Below are positions 39,590 through 50,461 of a DNA stretch of 64,000 nucleotides, in pieces. Each line of letters opens with the position of its first letter. The first letter of the stretch is position 1. The notes below the pieces were generated by a model. The model worked only from the letters and a program-made list of their open reading frames with translations, was not told the origin of the DNA and did no database searches. The DNA is from JBBRZM01 sp963813635 (GTDB lineage Bacteria; Actinomycetota; Acidimicrobiia; IMCC26256; JBBRZM01), in the NCBI GenBank assembly GCA_963813635.1, contig CAWEZO010000011.1, positions 496,001 through 560,000 of the forward strand, read 5' to 3'. A program made the translations under genes and the position numbers.

Positions 39590-39889
39590 ATGGCCGGCTT
39601 TCTTCAGATCATCGAGTTCCAGACGTCTCGGCACGACGAGGTGGAGACGCTCCTTCAGGAGTTTCGTTCCAGTACCGCCGACAAGCGCACGTCGGTTCGC
39701 GGCTACGAGTGCTCCGACCGTGATCAGCCCAACACGTATGTCACGATCGTCGAGTTCCCGTCGTACGAAGCCGCGATGCAGAACTCGCAGCTCCCCGAGA
39801 CGGCCCAGTTCGCCGAGCAGATGGGCAAGCTGTGCGACGGCCCGCCCGCCTTCCGCAACCTCGACCTCATCCAAAGTCTCGAGGGCTGA
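39590..39889 (+). CDS. small ABM-like / dimeric alpha-beta barrel protein
   Basis: A 99-residue protein reading GFLQIIEFQTSRHDEVETLL, YECSDRDQPNTYVTIVEFPS and a C-terminal AFRNLDLIQSLEG. The strand-helix-strand pattern with a VTIVEF strand suits the antibiotic-biosynthesis-monooxygenase-like ferredoxin fold. No catalytic role can be assigned. GGGAGG lies before the ATG. It sits between two copies of repeat A. Confidence 0.6.
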   Translation: MAGFLQIIEFQTSRHDEVETLLQEFRSSTADKRTSVRGYECSDRDQPNTYVTIVEFPSYEAAMQNSQLPETAQFAEQMGKLCDGPPAFRNLDLIQSLEG

Positions 39890-39912
39890 CTCGTAGCGCC
39901 GCACAACCCCAG

Positions 39913-39958
39913 CGTTTGTGCAATCAGGGCCCCTATAGGGGGCCCGATTGCACAAACG
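39913..39958. repeat. palindromic repeat family A, copy 4
   Basis: Nearly perfect 46-base palindrome: outer arms CGTTTGTGCAATC (39913-39925) and GATTGCACAAACG (39946-39958), inner core GGGCCCCTATAGGGGGCCC. It lies between convergent genes. Confidence 0.85.
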
Positions 39959-39970
39959 GTCGGTGAGGCG

Positions 39971-40735
39971 TCAGCCGCGTTGTGACTCGAGTTGGCGGTT
40001 CTTGAACTTCGCCTTGACGTAGTCGCGGTTCATGAGCGCGATGAAGTCGATCGAGATGTCCTTGGGGCACGCGGCCTCGCACTCGCCGTGCAGGGTGCAC
40101 GACCCGAAGAAGCGTTCCATCTCGTCGACCATGTTGGTCACGCGCTCCCAGCGCTCGGGCTGGCCCTGGGGCAACAGGTTGAGGTGCATGACCTTTGCCG
40201 CTGTGAACAGCTGCGCGGCGCTGTTGGGACAGGCGGCGACACACGCGCCGCACTGAATGCACGCGGCGGCGTCCATGGCGGAGTCCGCGACCGGTTTGGG
40301 TATCAAGATGAGGTTCGCGTCGGGCGCCGAGCCGGTGGGCGCGCTGATGTAGCCGCCGGCGGCGACGATCCGGTCGAGCGCACTGCGATCGACGGACAAG
40401 TCCTTGATCAGGGGGAACGCGCCCGCTCGCCACGGCTCGACCACGATCTTGTCGCCGTCGCGGAACTTGCGCAGGAACAGCTGGCACGTGGCCGTGCCGC
40501 GTTCGGGACCGTGCGCGCGGCCGTTGATCATCATCGAGCATGATCCGCAGATGCCTTCGCGGCAGTCGTGGTCGAACGCGATCGGCTCCTTGCCTTCCAC
40601 GAGGAGGCGCTCGTTGAGCACGTCGAACATCTCGAGGAATGACATGTCGGGCTCCACCGCGGGCATGTCGTAGGTCTCGAAACGGCCCTCGGTCGAAGGG
40701 CCCGCCTGGCGCCAGACCCGCAGTTGCAGGTGCAT
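39971..40735 (-). CDS. sdhB: succinate dehydrogenase iron-sulfur subunit
   Basis: A 254-residue subunit carrying electrons from FAD to quinone. The [2Fe-2S] cluster ligands are in CREGICGSC plus a downstream Cys (TATCQLF). The other two clusters are bound by CIQCGACVAACP and CTLHGECEAACP. It is intact and is the last gene of sdhC-sdhA-sdhB, starting directly after the sdhA stop. Confidence 0.95.
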   Translation of the reverse strand: MHLQLRVWRQAGPSTEGRFETYDMPAVEPDMSFLEMFDVLNERLLVEGKEPIAFDHDCREGICGSCSMMINGRAHGPERGTATCQLFLRKFRDGDKIVVEPWRAGAFPLIKDLSVDRSALDRIVAAGGYISAPTGSAPDANLILIPKPVADSAMDAAACIQCGACVAACPNSAAQLFTAAKVMHLNLLPQGQPERWERVTNMVDEMERFFGSCTLHGECEAACPKDISIDFIALMNRDYVKAKFKNRQLESQRG

Positions 40736-42658
<1,923 letters not shown>

Positions 42659-42668
42659 GGTGTCACCT

Positions 42669-43448
42669 TCAATGGATCACGCCGGCTTGCACCATGACGG
42701 GAAAGCTGACGTTGCCGATGGCGATGATGACGGCGAAGCCCGTCGCGAAATAGCGCCGCCACGCGTTGAACCGCGGGTTGGTCAAACCGAGGCTCTGGAA
42801 CATGCTCCACGCGCCGTGATAGATGTGCAGCGCGAGCGCGAGGTTGGCGACGATGTACACGGCCGCGACGACCGGGCGCTGCATGCTGTGCAGCATGTTC
42901 TGGTACGGGTCGCCGCGATGGAACTTCGCGCCGCCCCCGCCCCATGTGAGGTCGGTGAGGTGGAAGACGATGAACAAGCCGACGATGACGCCCGTCCACC
43001 GCATCGTGCGTGACGCGTAGTTGGCCGCCACGTAGTCGCGCGGCGCCTGGTACTTCACGGGGCGCGCCCGCTGGTTCATCCGCGTCAAGGAGTAGGCGGA
43101 CGTGATGTGCAGCACGAAGGCCGCGATGAGCGTGGTGCGCATGAGCCACAGCACGACCGTGCGCGGCGCCGCCGGCTCGCCGAGCGTGCGCAGCCACTCG
43201 CCGTAGCGGTTGATCTCCTCCGGCCCGAGATAGACCTTGAGGTTGCCGATCATGTGCGCGAGCACGTAGCCGAGCAGGATGATGCCGCTGACGGCCATCA
43301 CCCACTTCTTGCCGACGCCCGACCCGTAGAACTCGACGATCCATGGACGCTTCCGGGGCGGCGTTGCGATCGGCGCGCCGGTGTCCTTCTCGAGGATCGA
43401 CGCGGCGTCGGCGCCGGCTCGCTGATCCTCGGTGGTGAGTTCCGGCAT
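42669..43448 (-). CDS. sdhC: succinate dehydrogenase cytochrome b subunit
   Basis: A 259-residue membrane anchor with five hydrophobic helices (about 47-70, 101-122, 150-170, 195-215 and 238-256). It is of the B. subtilis single-polypeptide di-heme type. Candidate heme His residues are in LAHMIGN, VLHITSAYS, FHLTDL and LHIYHGAWS. It has an N-terminal extension of about 35 residues rich in Asp and Thr. It is the first gene of sdhCAB, ten bases before sdhA. Confidence 0.9.
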   Translation of the reverse strand: MPELTTEDQRAGADAASILEKDTGAPIATPPRKRPWIVEFYGSGVGKKWVMAVSGIILLGYVLAHMIGNLKVYLGPEEINRYGEWLRTLGEPAAPRTVVLWLMRTTLIAAFVLHITSAYSLTRMNQRARPVKYQAPRDYVAANYASRTMRWTGVIVGLFIVFHLTDLTWGGGGAKFHRGDPYQNMLHSMQRPVVAAVYIVANLALALHIYHGAWSMFQSLGLTNPRFNAWRRYFATGFAVIIAIGNVSFPVMVQAGVIH

Positions 43449-43515
43449 GGCGGTGGCGGCCTCCCTGACCCACGGCGTCGGCCCTGTTCGCGGTCATCCT
43501 GCTGGATCCCGAAGC

Positions 43516-43541
43516 TAGCCGGGTGTCTTCGCGCCCGGCTA
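43516..43541 (-). terminator. hairpin overlapping the GH2 stop codon
   Basis: TAGCCGGGTG (43516-43525) pairs with CGCCCGGCTA (43532-43541) around a six-base loop, including one G-U pair. The outer TAG is the stop codon of the GH2 gene. It separates that gene from sdhC. No T-tract follows. Confidence 0.5.
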
Positions 43542-45708
43542 AACGGGAGCGGTGCCTTCTTGTACCTCGAAGAGGCGGGACGGATAGCGGTTGACGACGG
43601 TGCCGGTGTCGAAGTGCTCGAAGGTGACGATCACCTCTTTGGCACCCCGTGCGTCGACACTCCCGACGTACGCGAGACCGTCGGCCGGCACGTGGCCGCG
43701 AAAGCGCCGGCGCCGTCCGTCGAGCAGCACTTCGATCTCCGCGGCCGGGAGTTGCGCGCGCAGCTCGCTCACGACGTGGACCGCGCCGGTGCGCGGATCG
43801 AGCATCGGCAGAACGGGGCGGCACGCGTCGCGCAGCGCGTCGTAGCCGCGTTTCGGCACGCGCAGGTGGTCGAGCACCGACCACGTCACCGACGGGTGGC
43901 CGTCGGCGAAGCAGAAGTGACAGAACCCGCCGGCGGGCGAGTACTTGAGCCGGCGGAGGTCTTCCACCTGGAGCTGGATCAGCGCGGCCTGGTACTCCTG
44001 GGTCGCGTCGCGCCACTCGTCGAACGTCGCGTAGTCGGACGGCGGCGCATGCTGATCGAAGATCCGCTTCTGGCACGCGTGATGCTCGAACATCTCGTCC
44101 CAGTCGAGGCCGGGCCAGCGCTCGGGGTGCATGAACCCGGCGGTGGCCGGCACGGCCTGCGCGCCGAACTCGGTGACGAACCGGGCGAGGCGCGGCATCG
44201 CCCGAAGCGCCGGCGCGAGCCCGTCGAGCTCGCCGTGGTACCAACCAAAGTAGAAGTGCGCGTCGGTACCGACGCTGCCGACGCCTGGGAGCACTCCCGA
44301 GTGCGGGTCGACGGGACGGGTGGGATCGGCTTTGCGAAGCGCGTGGCTGATGGAACGGTCGAGCACGTCCTTGTTCCAGCTCGGGAGAAACATCGACACC
44401 GCGGCCCGGGCGAGCTTCGCGGGCGCGAGCGGTTCGCCCGGCTGCATGTCGAGGGCGAGCGGCTCGTTGTGCGCGCACCACAGCGCAATGCTCGGGTGGT
44501 GGCCCAGCTCGTCGACCATGGCTCGCGCCTGGCTCACGGCGCTCTTGCGAATGCCGCGCGCGTAGCCCCACTGGAGTGGAAAGTCCTGCCAGAGCAAGAG
44601 TCCCGCCTCGTCGGCCGCGTCGTACAGCTCCGGCCGGGTCACGTGCGCGTGGATCCGCAGGAGATCGAGGTTCGCGTCGATGGCGAGCTGCACATCGCGC
44701 CGAAGCTCGTCAGGGGTCGCTTCCGCGAGCTGCATCTTCGTCGGGCCTTGATTGGAGCCCATCACGAAGAGTCGTTCGCCGTTGACGCGCAACTGCCACT
44801 GGTGCATCCGTACTTCGCGGAACGCGGTGCGTGCGGCGCGCCGGTCACACGTCTCGCCATCGAGATCCACGGTCACCTCGACGTCGCACAGCGGCTGGTC
44901 GCCCAGCCGGCGCGGCCACCAGCGGGGCGGGTAGTCGACGTCGACGATCCACGTGAGGTGGTTGTCGCCTGTCGCCAGTGTGACCTCACGTTCCGCTTCT
45001 GTGAGGACCGTGTCGCCAGGCGCCGGCCCGGTGACCGTGGCAACCAGACGCGCGGCCCGGGGTGCATCGACGGCCGCGCCGGCATCGAGCGTGACGTCGA
45101 GTCGCAGCCGCCCGTGCTCCGCCGTCGCCTCGGTGCACAGCACGCGCAGCTGTGTGATGCGCACCGGTCCGGTCTCGATGCACGCGCACCGGGCGCCAGA
45201 TGCCACCCGGGTTCCAGGCCGGATCGAGGTTGTCCCAATGCGAGAACACGCCGGTGATGATGCGCTTGGCCGTACGGTCGTCCTGGCGGGGACAGCCGAC
45301 TTCAATCGCCAGGGTGTGCTCGTCCCGGGCTGCCATGTCGGGCGTGATCTCGAACGTGTGGGGCGCGAAGTATCCTTCGGTCACACCGAGATACTCCGCA
45401 TCGAGCCACACGTCGGCGTAGTAGAAGACGCCATCGAGCACGAGAAACCGCCGGCGGGTCGCGGCGTCCGACGTTCGGAGCGGCTCGAGACCGAACTCGC
45501 GGCGGTAGAGCACGGGCCCATCGGTGGCCGCGAGCTCGGGTGTGGATCGCCAGTGACCGGGCACGATGAGCGTCGTCCAGTCGCGGTCGTCAAAATTGAG
45601 ATCGGCGAAACGCTGGTGCAGATCACCGTCGGCGACGTGCGCGCGCCACGCACCCGAGAGATCGAGTAAATCCGTCAAACCACTGGACAGTCCCGCGGCA
45701 CGGGCCAC
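43539..45708 (-). CDS. family 2 glycoside hydrolase (beta-mannosidase-like; one frameshift)
   Basis: About 722 residues. The N-terminal jelly-roll domain has LDLSGAWRAHVADGDL, VLYRREFGL, VFYYADVWLDAEYLGVTEGY and WNPGGIWRPV; the immunoglobulin-like domain follows after a shift near 45180. The catalytic barrel has GSNQGPTKMQ and RIHAHVTRPELYDAADEAGL, the acid/base Glu in WCAHNEP, and the nucleophile in FVTEFGAQAVP. The Asn-Glu-Pro motif supports a beta-mannosidase or related exo-glycosidase. No signal peptide is seen. The start is GTG. Confidence 0.85.
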
Positions 45709-45755
45709 AGCGTAATCACGACGCGGGCGCCGAGATCACGCTCGCTCCCCGCTGG

Positions 45756-45761
45756 TAGCCT
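45756..45761 (+). promoter_or_regulatory. -10 element of the AAA ATPase gene (leaderless)
   Basis: TAGCCT, seven bases before the ATG at 45769. The identical hexamer precedes the VWA gene at the same kind of spacing. Confidence 0.5.
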
Positions 45762-45768
45762 CCGCGCC

Positions 45769-47166
45769 ATGGTGCATCCCGCGACCTTGGGTGAGCTGCG
45801 TGCCTCGGGCTGGATCTCGCGTCCGGTGAAGGACGAGATCCGAGCCAACGCGATGGCGCGGGTCGCCGAGGGCCGCCCGATGGTCGACGGCGTGGTGGGT
45901 TTCGACGACACCGTGCTGCCCCAGCTCGAGAACGCACTGCTTGCGGGCCACGACGTGATCTTTCTCGGTGAGCGCGGCCAGGCGAAGACGCGCATCATCC
46001 GCTCCCTCACCGAGCTGCTCGACGAATACGCACCGGTAGTTGCCGGCAGTGAGATCAACGACGATCCGTACGACCCGATCTCACAGCATGCGCGCCTGCT
46101 CGTCGCCGACCGCGGCGACGAGACGCCACTCGAATGGGTGCACCGCGATCGGCGGTTCGGCGAGAAGCTCGCCACGCCCGACACGTCGATCGCGGATCTC
46201 ATCGGTGAGGTCGATCCGATCAGAGTGGCCGAGGGCCGGTACCTGTCCGACGAGCTCACCATCCATTACGGCCTCGTGCCGCGCACCAACCGCGGGATCT
46301 TCGCGATCAACGAGCTGCCCGACCTCGCGGAGCGCATCCAGGTCGGCCTGCTCAACGTGCTCGAGGAGCGCGACGTGCAGATCCGCGGGTACAAGATCCG
46401 CCTCCCACTCGACCTGATGCTCGTGGCATCGGCCAATCCCGAGGATTACACGAATCGGGGCCGCATCATCACGCCGTTGAAGGACCGGTTCGGTGCCCAG
46501 ATCCGAACGCACTACCCGCTCGACGTCGAGACGGAGATGACCGTCGTCACGCAGGAGGCCCGCCCGTTCACCGGCGACCTGGCGGTGCAGGTGCCCGAGT
46601 TCATGAGCGAAGTCGTGTCGGAGATGAGCCAGCAGGCCCGCCGCTCGCCGCACGTCAACCAGCGCTCCGGCGTCTCGGTGCGCCTGTCGATCGCCAACCA
46701 CGAGACGCTTGTCGCCAACGCCGCCCGGCGCGCGCTGCGCAACGGCGAGCACGAGGTGGTGCCGCGGATCAGCGACCTCGAGTCGCTCGTCTCGTCCACG
46801 GCCGGCAAGGTCGAGTTCGAGACGCTCGACGACGGGCGCGAGGAGCAGGTGCTCGAACGCATCATGAAAGCGTCGGTGCTCGAGGTGTTCCGCGCCCGCA
46901 CCCGTCCCGAGCGGCTCGCACCGTTGGTGGCGGCGTTCGACGAGGGTCTGATCGTGCACGCGGGCGACGACGTGCCTGCAGCGGAGTACGCCAACCTGTT
47001 GCCTTCCACGCCCGGTCTCGCCGACGCGCTCGGCGACCTCGGAGTGGGGGAGACCCCGGCGAACGTCGCGTCGGCGGTCGAGTTCGTGCTCGAAGGCCTG
47101 CACTTGTCGAAGCGCCTCAACAAGGACGCCATCGGCGGCAAGGCCACGTACCGCGCCCGCGGCTGA
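45769..47166 (+). CDS. MoxR / Mg-chelatase-like AAA+ ATPase
   Basis: A 465-residue ATPase. Walker A is GERGQAKT (67-74), Walker B GIFAINELPDL, with sensor 1 in MLVASANPEDYTNRG and an arginine-rich sensor 2 region (RSGVSVRLSIANHETLV). The ...EERDVQIRGYKIRLPLDLML insert is typical of ChlI/MoxR proteins. Such ATPases act with a von Willebrand A protein to remodel or insert metals into targets; the VWA gene at 47681 is the obvious partner. The frame is intact. Confidence 0.85.
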   Translation: MVHPATLGELRASGWISRPVKDEIRANAMARVAEGRPMVDGVVGFDDTVLPQLENALLAGHDVIFLGERGQAKTRIIRSLTELLDEYAPVVAGSEINDDPYDPISQHARLLVADRGDETPLEWVHRDRRFGEKLATPDTSIADLIGEVDPIRVAEGRYLSDELTIHYGLVPRTNRGIFAINELPDLAERIQVGLLNVLEERDVQIRGYKIRLPLDLMLVASANPEDYTNRGRIITPLKDRFGAQIRTHYPLDVETEMTVVTQEARPFTGDLAVQVPEFMSEVVSEMSQQARRSPHVNQRSGVSVRLSIANHETLVANAARRALRNGEHEVVPRISDLESLVSSTAGKVEFETLDDGREEQVLERIMKASVLEVFRARTRPERLAPLVAAFDEGLIVHAGDDVPAAEYANLLPSTPGLADALGDLGVGETPANVASAVEFVLEGLHLSKRLNKDAIGGKATYRARG

Positions 47167-47175
47167 CGGCTCGGG

Positions 47176-47553
47176 CTACGCGGGCGGCGTGCCCGCCAGC
47201 GGTTTGTCGAGCGCGCACCCGTCGAACGCGTAGCCGTTGACGCGGTCGACGGCGTCTTTGATCTTCTTGTTGTCCCTGACTGACGGGTCGGCGCCCACGC
47301 GTTCGAGGGCGCGCAGGAACGTCACCGTGTCGGCCTTGATCTTGGCCGGTGCCGTGTCGACGAGCTTGCGCACCAGACGGATCTGCTCGTCGAGCTTGGC
47401 GCCCTTCTCCAACCGGTCCTCGAAGTGCACGGCTGCGTCACAGAAGCGCTTCGGCGCCTTCACCTTCTGCCGGTTCTCCTGGCACCCGCCCACAGCGGCA
47501 ACGCCGACAGCGACGGCGACCACCAGCCCGACCACCCGACCTTTCCAACCCAT
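47176..47553 (-). CDS. small lipoprotein, unknown function
   Basis: A 125-residue protein with a hydrophobic signal (residues 8-23) and lipobox VAAVGGCQ. The mature part is helical and charged (KRFCDAAVHFEDRLEKGAKL, DKKIKDAVDRVNGYAFDGC) with two Cys residues that may form a disulfide. It has no recognised domain. It lies on the opposite strand between the ATPase and the VWA gene. GACAAT sits seven bases before the ATG. Confidence 0.68.
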   Translation of the reverse strand: MGWKGRVVGLVVAVAVGVAAVGGCQENRQKVKAPKRFCDAAVHFEDRLEKGAKLDEQIRLVRKLVDTAPAKIKADTVTFLRALERVGADPSVRDNKKIKDAVDRVNGYAFDGCALDKPLAGTPPA

Positions 47554-47604
47554 GCCCTCGATTGTCGCCCGCCCACCCCCGTCATCAAGAGTCGGCCCAC
47601 CCCC

Positions 47605-47650
47605 CGTTTGTGCGATCGGGCCCCCTATAGGGGCCCTGATCGCACAAACG
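47605..47650. repeat. palindromic repeat family A, copy 5
   Basis: Outer arms CGTTTGTGCGATC (47605-47617) and GATCGCACAAACG (47638-47650), perfectly complementary, with a GGGCCCCCTATAGGGGCCC core. Compared with copies 4 and 6 both arms carry a matched change (A to G, T to C). It lies between divergent genes, just upstream of the VWA promoter. Confidence 0.85.
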
Positions 47651-47668
47651 TTGGAGTTGTGCGGCCGG

Positions 47669-47674
47669 TAGCCT
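47669..47674 (+). promoter_or_regulatory. -10 element of the VWA gene (leaderless)
   Basis: TAGCCT, six bases before the GTG at 47681. Confidence 0.5.
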
Positions 47675-47680
47675 GCGCGT

Positions 47681-49678
47681 GTGACGCGTGGCTTCCGGTA
47701 CTCGAAATGGGACGGCACCCAGACCGGCTTCGACCTCGATGCCGACGCGCTGCTGTCGGAGATGTCCGACGACCTCATCTACCACAACGACGTCAACGCG
47801 GCCCTGCGCCGCATGCTCCAGCAGGGTCTGCGCGACCGCAACGGCGAAGAGCTCATGGGGTTGCGCGAGATGCTCCAACGACTCAAGGAGCGGCGGCGCC
47901 AGGAGCTCGAGTCGCGCGACCTCGGTGGTGTGTACGACGACATCGCGCAACGGCTCGACGACGTCGTCGATCGTGAGCGCGAGGGAATCGAGCGCCGCGT
48001 CGACGAGGCGCAGCAGTCGGGGGACCGCCGGCGCCAGGAGATCGTGGAGGACCTCGCCACCGAGCGCCGCCGCCAGCTCGACGAGCTGCTGCCCGACCTG
48101 GCGAGCAGGGTGCAGGCGCTCCAGGAGTACGACTTCATGGATGACGGCGCGCGGCAGCAGTTCGAGGAGCTGATGAACGAGCTGCGCGAGCAGCTCATGC
48201 AGAGCTACTTCAATCAGCTCTCCGAAGGCATGCAGAACCTCACGCCCGAGCGCATGCAACGCATGAAGGACATGCTCGCCGAGCTCAACCAGATGCTCGA
48301 GCAGCGCGAGCGCGGCGAGGAACCCGATTTCGCGGGGTTCATGGAGCGCTACGGCGACTTCTTCCCCGGCAACCCGCAAACGCTCGACGAGTTGCTGGAG
48401 CAGATGGCGCAGTCGATGGCGCAGATGCAGCAGCTGCTCAACTCGATGACGCCCGAGCAGCGCGCGCAGCTCCAGGCACTCGCCGAGTCGCTGATGGAAG
48501 ACATCGACCTCAACTGGCAGGTGCAACAGCTCGCGGGCAACCTGCAGCGCGCCTTTCCCGACATGCCGTGGCAGCGGAGCATGAGCTTCGACGGCGACAA
48601 CCCGCTGTCGATGGGCCAGATGCCCGGCCTGCTCGACACGCTCGGCGACCTCGACGACCTCGAGAACCTGCTGCGCTCCGCGACGCAGCCCGGTCAGCTC
48701 GCAGAGGTCGACGTCGACCGGGCACGCGACCTGCTCGGCGACGACGCGGCCCGTTCCCTCGAACGGCTCGCGGATCTGGCGCGCATCCTCGAAGAGGCGG
48801 GTCTGATCGAGCAGCGCGAAGGCCGCTACGAGCTCACGCCGCGCGCCATGCGCGCCATCGGCCAGAAGGCGCTCGGCGACCTCTTCCGCAAGCTGCTCAA
48901 GGACCGCGCCGGGCGGCACGAGGCGCAAGACTCCGGGGCCGGCAACGAGCGCACCTACGAGCACAAGCCGTACGAGTTCGGCGACCCGTTCCACCTCAAT
49001 GTCGAGCAGACGATCCGCAACGCGCTGCAACGCCAAGGGACGGGCACACCGGTGCGCGTCGCACCCGAAGACTTCGAAGTCGAGCGCACCGAGGTGATTA
49101 CGCGCACGGCGACGGTGCTGCTGCTCGACGTGTCACTGTCGATGCCGATGCGCGACAACTTCCTCGCGGCGAAGAAGGTCGCGATGGCACTGCACTCGCT
49201 CATCACGAGCCAGTTTCCGCGCGACTACTTCGGGCTCGTGAGCTTCGGACGGGTGGCGCGCGAGGTGAAGCCGGAGCACCTGCCCGAGATGTCGTGGGAC
49301 TTCGAGTGGGGCACCAACATGCAGCACGCGATGCTGCTGGCGCGGCGGCTCCTGTCACGCCAGAGCGGCACGAAGCAGATCATCATGATCACCGACGGCG
49401 AGCCGACCGCCCACATCGAGGGTGGCGAGGCCTACTTCCAGTACCCGCCGTCACCGATCACGATCGAAGAGACGCTCAAGGAAGTGATGCGGTGCACGCG
49501 TGACGACATTCGCATCAACACGTTCATGCTCGACGAGAGCTACTACCTGCGTGAGTTCGTCGAGCGGATGATGAAGATGAACCGCGGGCGCGCGTTCTTC
49601 ACGACCCCCGACACGCTCGGCGACTACGTGCTCGTCGACTTCCTCGAGCAACGGCGCCAACAACGACGCGCCAGCTGA
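47681..49678 (+). CDS. VWA-domain protein, partner of the MoxR-like ATPase
   Basis: A 665-residue protein. The first 450 residues are helical and strikingly rich in Gln, Glu, Arg and Met (long runs such as LREQLMQSYFNQLSEGMQNL), consistent with coiled coils. A von Willebrand A domain follows, with the MIDAS DVSLS at 483-487 and TDGEPT at 571. It ends LVDFLEQRRQQRRAS. This helical-plus-VWA design is like CoxE / chelatase-D proteins that work with MoxR ATPases. The start is GTG with a TAGCCT six bases upstream. The frame is intact over 2 kb. Confidence 0.82.
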   Translation: MTRGFRYSKWDGTQTGFDLDADALLSEMSDDLIYHNDVNAALRRMLQQGLRDRNGEELMGLREMLQRLKERRRQELESRDLGGVYDDIAQRLDDVVDREREGIERRVDEAQQSGDRRRQEIVEDLATERRRQLDELLPDLASRVQALQEYDFMDDGARQQFEELMNELREQLMQSYFNQLSEGMQNLTPERMQRMKDMLAELNQMLEQRERGEEPDFAGFMERYGDFFPGNPQTLDELLEQMAQSMAQMQQLLNSMTPEQRAQLQALAESLMEDIDLNWQVQQLAGNLQRAFPDMPWQRSMSFDGDNPLSMGQMPGLLDTLGDLDDLENLLRSATQPGQLAEVDVDRARDLLGDDAARSLERLADLARILEEAGLIEQREGRYELTPRAMRAIGQKALGDLFRKLLKDRAGRHEAQDSGAGNERTYEHKPYEFGDPFHLNVEQTIRNALQRQGTGTPVRVAPEDFEVERTEVITRTATVLLLDVSLSMPMRDNFLAAKKVAMALHSLITSQFPRDYFGLVSFGRVAREVKPEHLPEMSWDFEWGTNMQHAMLLARRLLSRQSGTKQIIMITDGEPTAHIEGGEAYFQYPPSPITIEETLKEVMRCTRDDIRINTFMLDESYYLREFVERMMKMNRGRAFFTTPDTLGDYVLVDFLEQRRQQRRAS

Positions 49679-49681
49679 AAG

Positions 49682-49727
49682 CGTTTGTGCAATCAGGGCT
49701 CCCATAGGGGGCCCGATTGCACAAACG
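49682..49727. repeat. palindromic repeat family A, copy 6
   Basis: Arms CGTTTGTGCAATC (49682-49694) and GATTGCACAAACG (49715-49727), perfectly complementary, around GGGCTCCCATAGGGGGCCC. It starts four bases after the VWA stop, between convergent genes. Confidence 0.85.
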
Positions 49728-49736
49728 GTTGTTGGT

Positions 49737-50234
49737 TCAGTCGACGAGGCGCTCGTAGAGCTCGAGGGCTGCGTTGTCGAAGCAGACGAACCGCACGATC
49801 GCCACGTCGGTGGGCGTGGCGCGCACTGTGTTGATTGCGATGCCGGCCGCTTCCGGTAGCGGGTAGCCGTAGACGCCGGTGGAGATCGCGGGGAACGCGA
49901 TCGATGTCACGCCGAGCTCGTCGGCGAGCTCGAGCGAACGGCGGTAGCACGACGCGAGGAGCCGGGCCTCGCCTGCGTTGCCGCCCCGCCACACCGGACC
50001 AACCGTGTGGATGATCAGGCGAGCGCCGAGCGCGAACCCCGGAGTCGCCTTGGCGTCGCCGACCGCGCAGCCGCCGAGCCGCCGGCACGCGTCGAGCAAC
50101 TCGGCCCCGGCAGCCCGGTGGACGGCGCCATCGACGCCGCCGCCGCCGAGCAGCGACTGGTTCGCGGCGTTGACGATGGCGTCGACAGCTTCGGTGGTGA
50201 TGTCGCCGAGCGACAGCTCCAGGCGGGGCGGCAC
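49737..50234 (-). CDS. macro-domain protein (ADP-ribose / O-acetyl-ADP-ribose hydrolase type)
   Basis: A 165-residue stand-alone macro domain. It has AIVNAANQSLLGGGGVDGAV (Asn residues that hold and cleave the ADP-ribose ester), CAVGDAKATPGFAL, IIHTVGPVW, and the phosphate loop FPAISTGVYGYPL. This set matches the YmdB/MacroD group of deacylases. The GTG at 50234 is chosen because TACGAT sits seven bases upstream, although longer in-frame starts exist. It is divergent from whiB. Confidence 0.88.
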   Translation of the reverse strand: MPPRLELSLGDITTEAVDAIVNAANQSLLGGGGVDGAVHRAAGAELLDACRRLGGCAVGDAKATPGFALGARLIIHTVGPVWRGGNAGEARLLASCYRRSLELADELGVTSIAFPAISTGVYGYPLPEAAGIAINTVRATPTDVAIVRFVCFDNAALELYERLVD

Positions 50235-50241
50235 GGCGGCG

Positions 50242-50247
50242 ATCGTA
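50242..50247 (-). promoter_or_regulatory. -10 element of the macro-domain gene (leaderless)
   Basis: TACGAT on the minus strand, seven bases before the GTG at 50234. Confidence 0.4.
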
Positions 50248-50353
50248 CGGCCACGACGCGGCGAACGGGCCGGAAACACGTGCACGCCATGGTGCTGTGC
50301 CGGCCGAAACCCCCCGGCGGGGTCACCCACCGCCGGAAAAGTTCCCCTTGCAC

Positions 50354-50371
50354 GATCGTTCACGAACGATC
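50354..50371. promoter_or_regulatory. operator-like palindrome upstream of whiB
   Basis: GATCGTTCACGAACGATC, a perfect 7-base inverted repeat with a four-base centre, about 90 bases before the whiB ATG and in the divergent region with the macro-domain gene. Confidence 0.4.
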
Positions 50372-50461
50372 ATAGTAACAACGGTGTAATTCCATCGACG
50401 TCATTTGAGCGTCGCTGGTATCGGCCGGCGCACGTCGGCTGTCGATCGAGGGGGGCTCTCG

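Noticed and set aside
43107..45257. 716-codon open frame on the plus strand opposite sdhC and GH2
   Set aside because: Antisense frame with codon third positions fixed by the genes on the other strand; translation lacks any domain features. Long antisense frames are expected at this GC content.
45709..45714. TACGCT as a leaderless promoter for the GH2 gene
   Set aside because: It abuts the GTG with no gap, unlike the 6-8 base spacing of the other genes.
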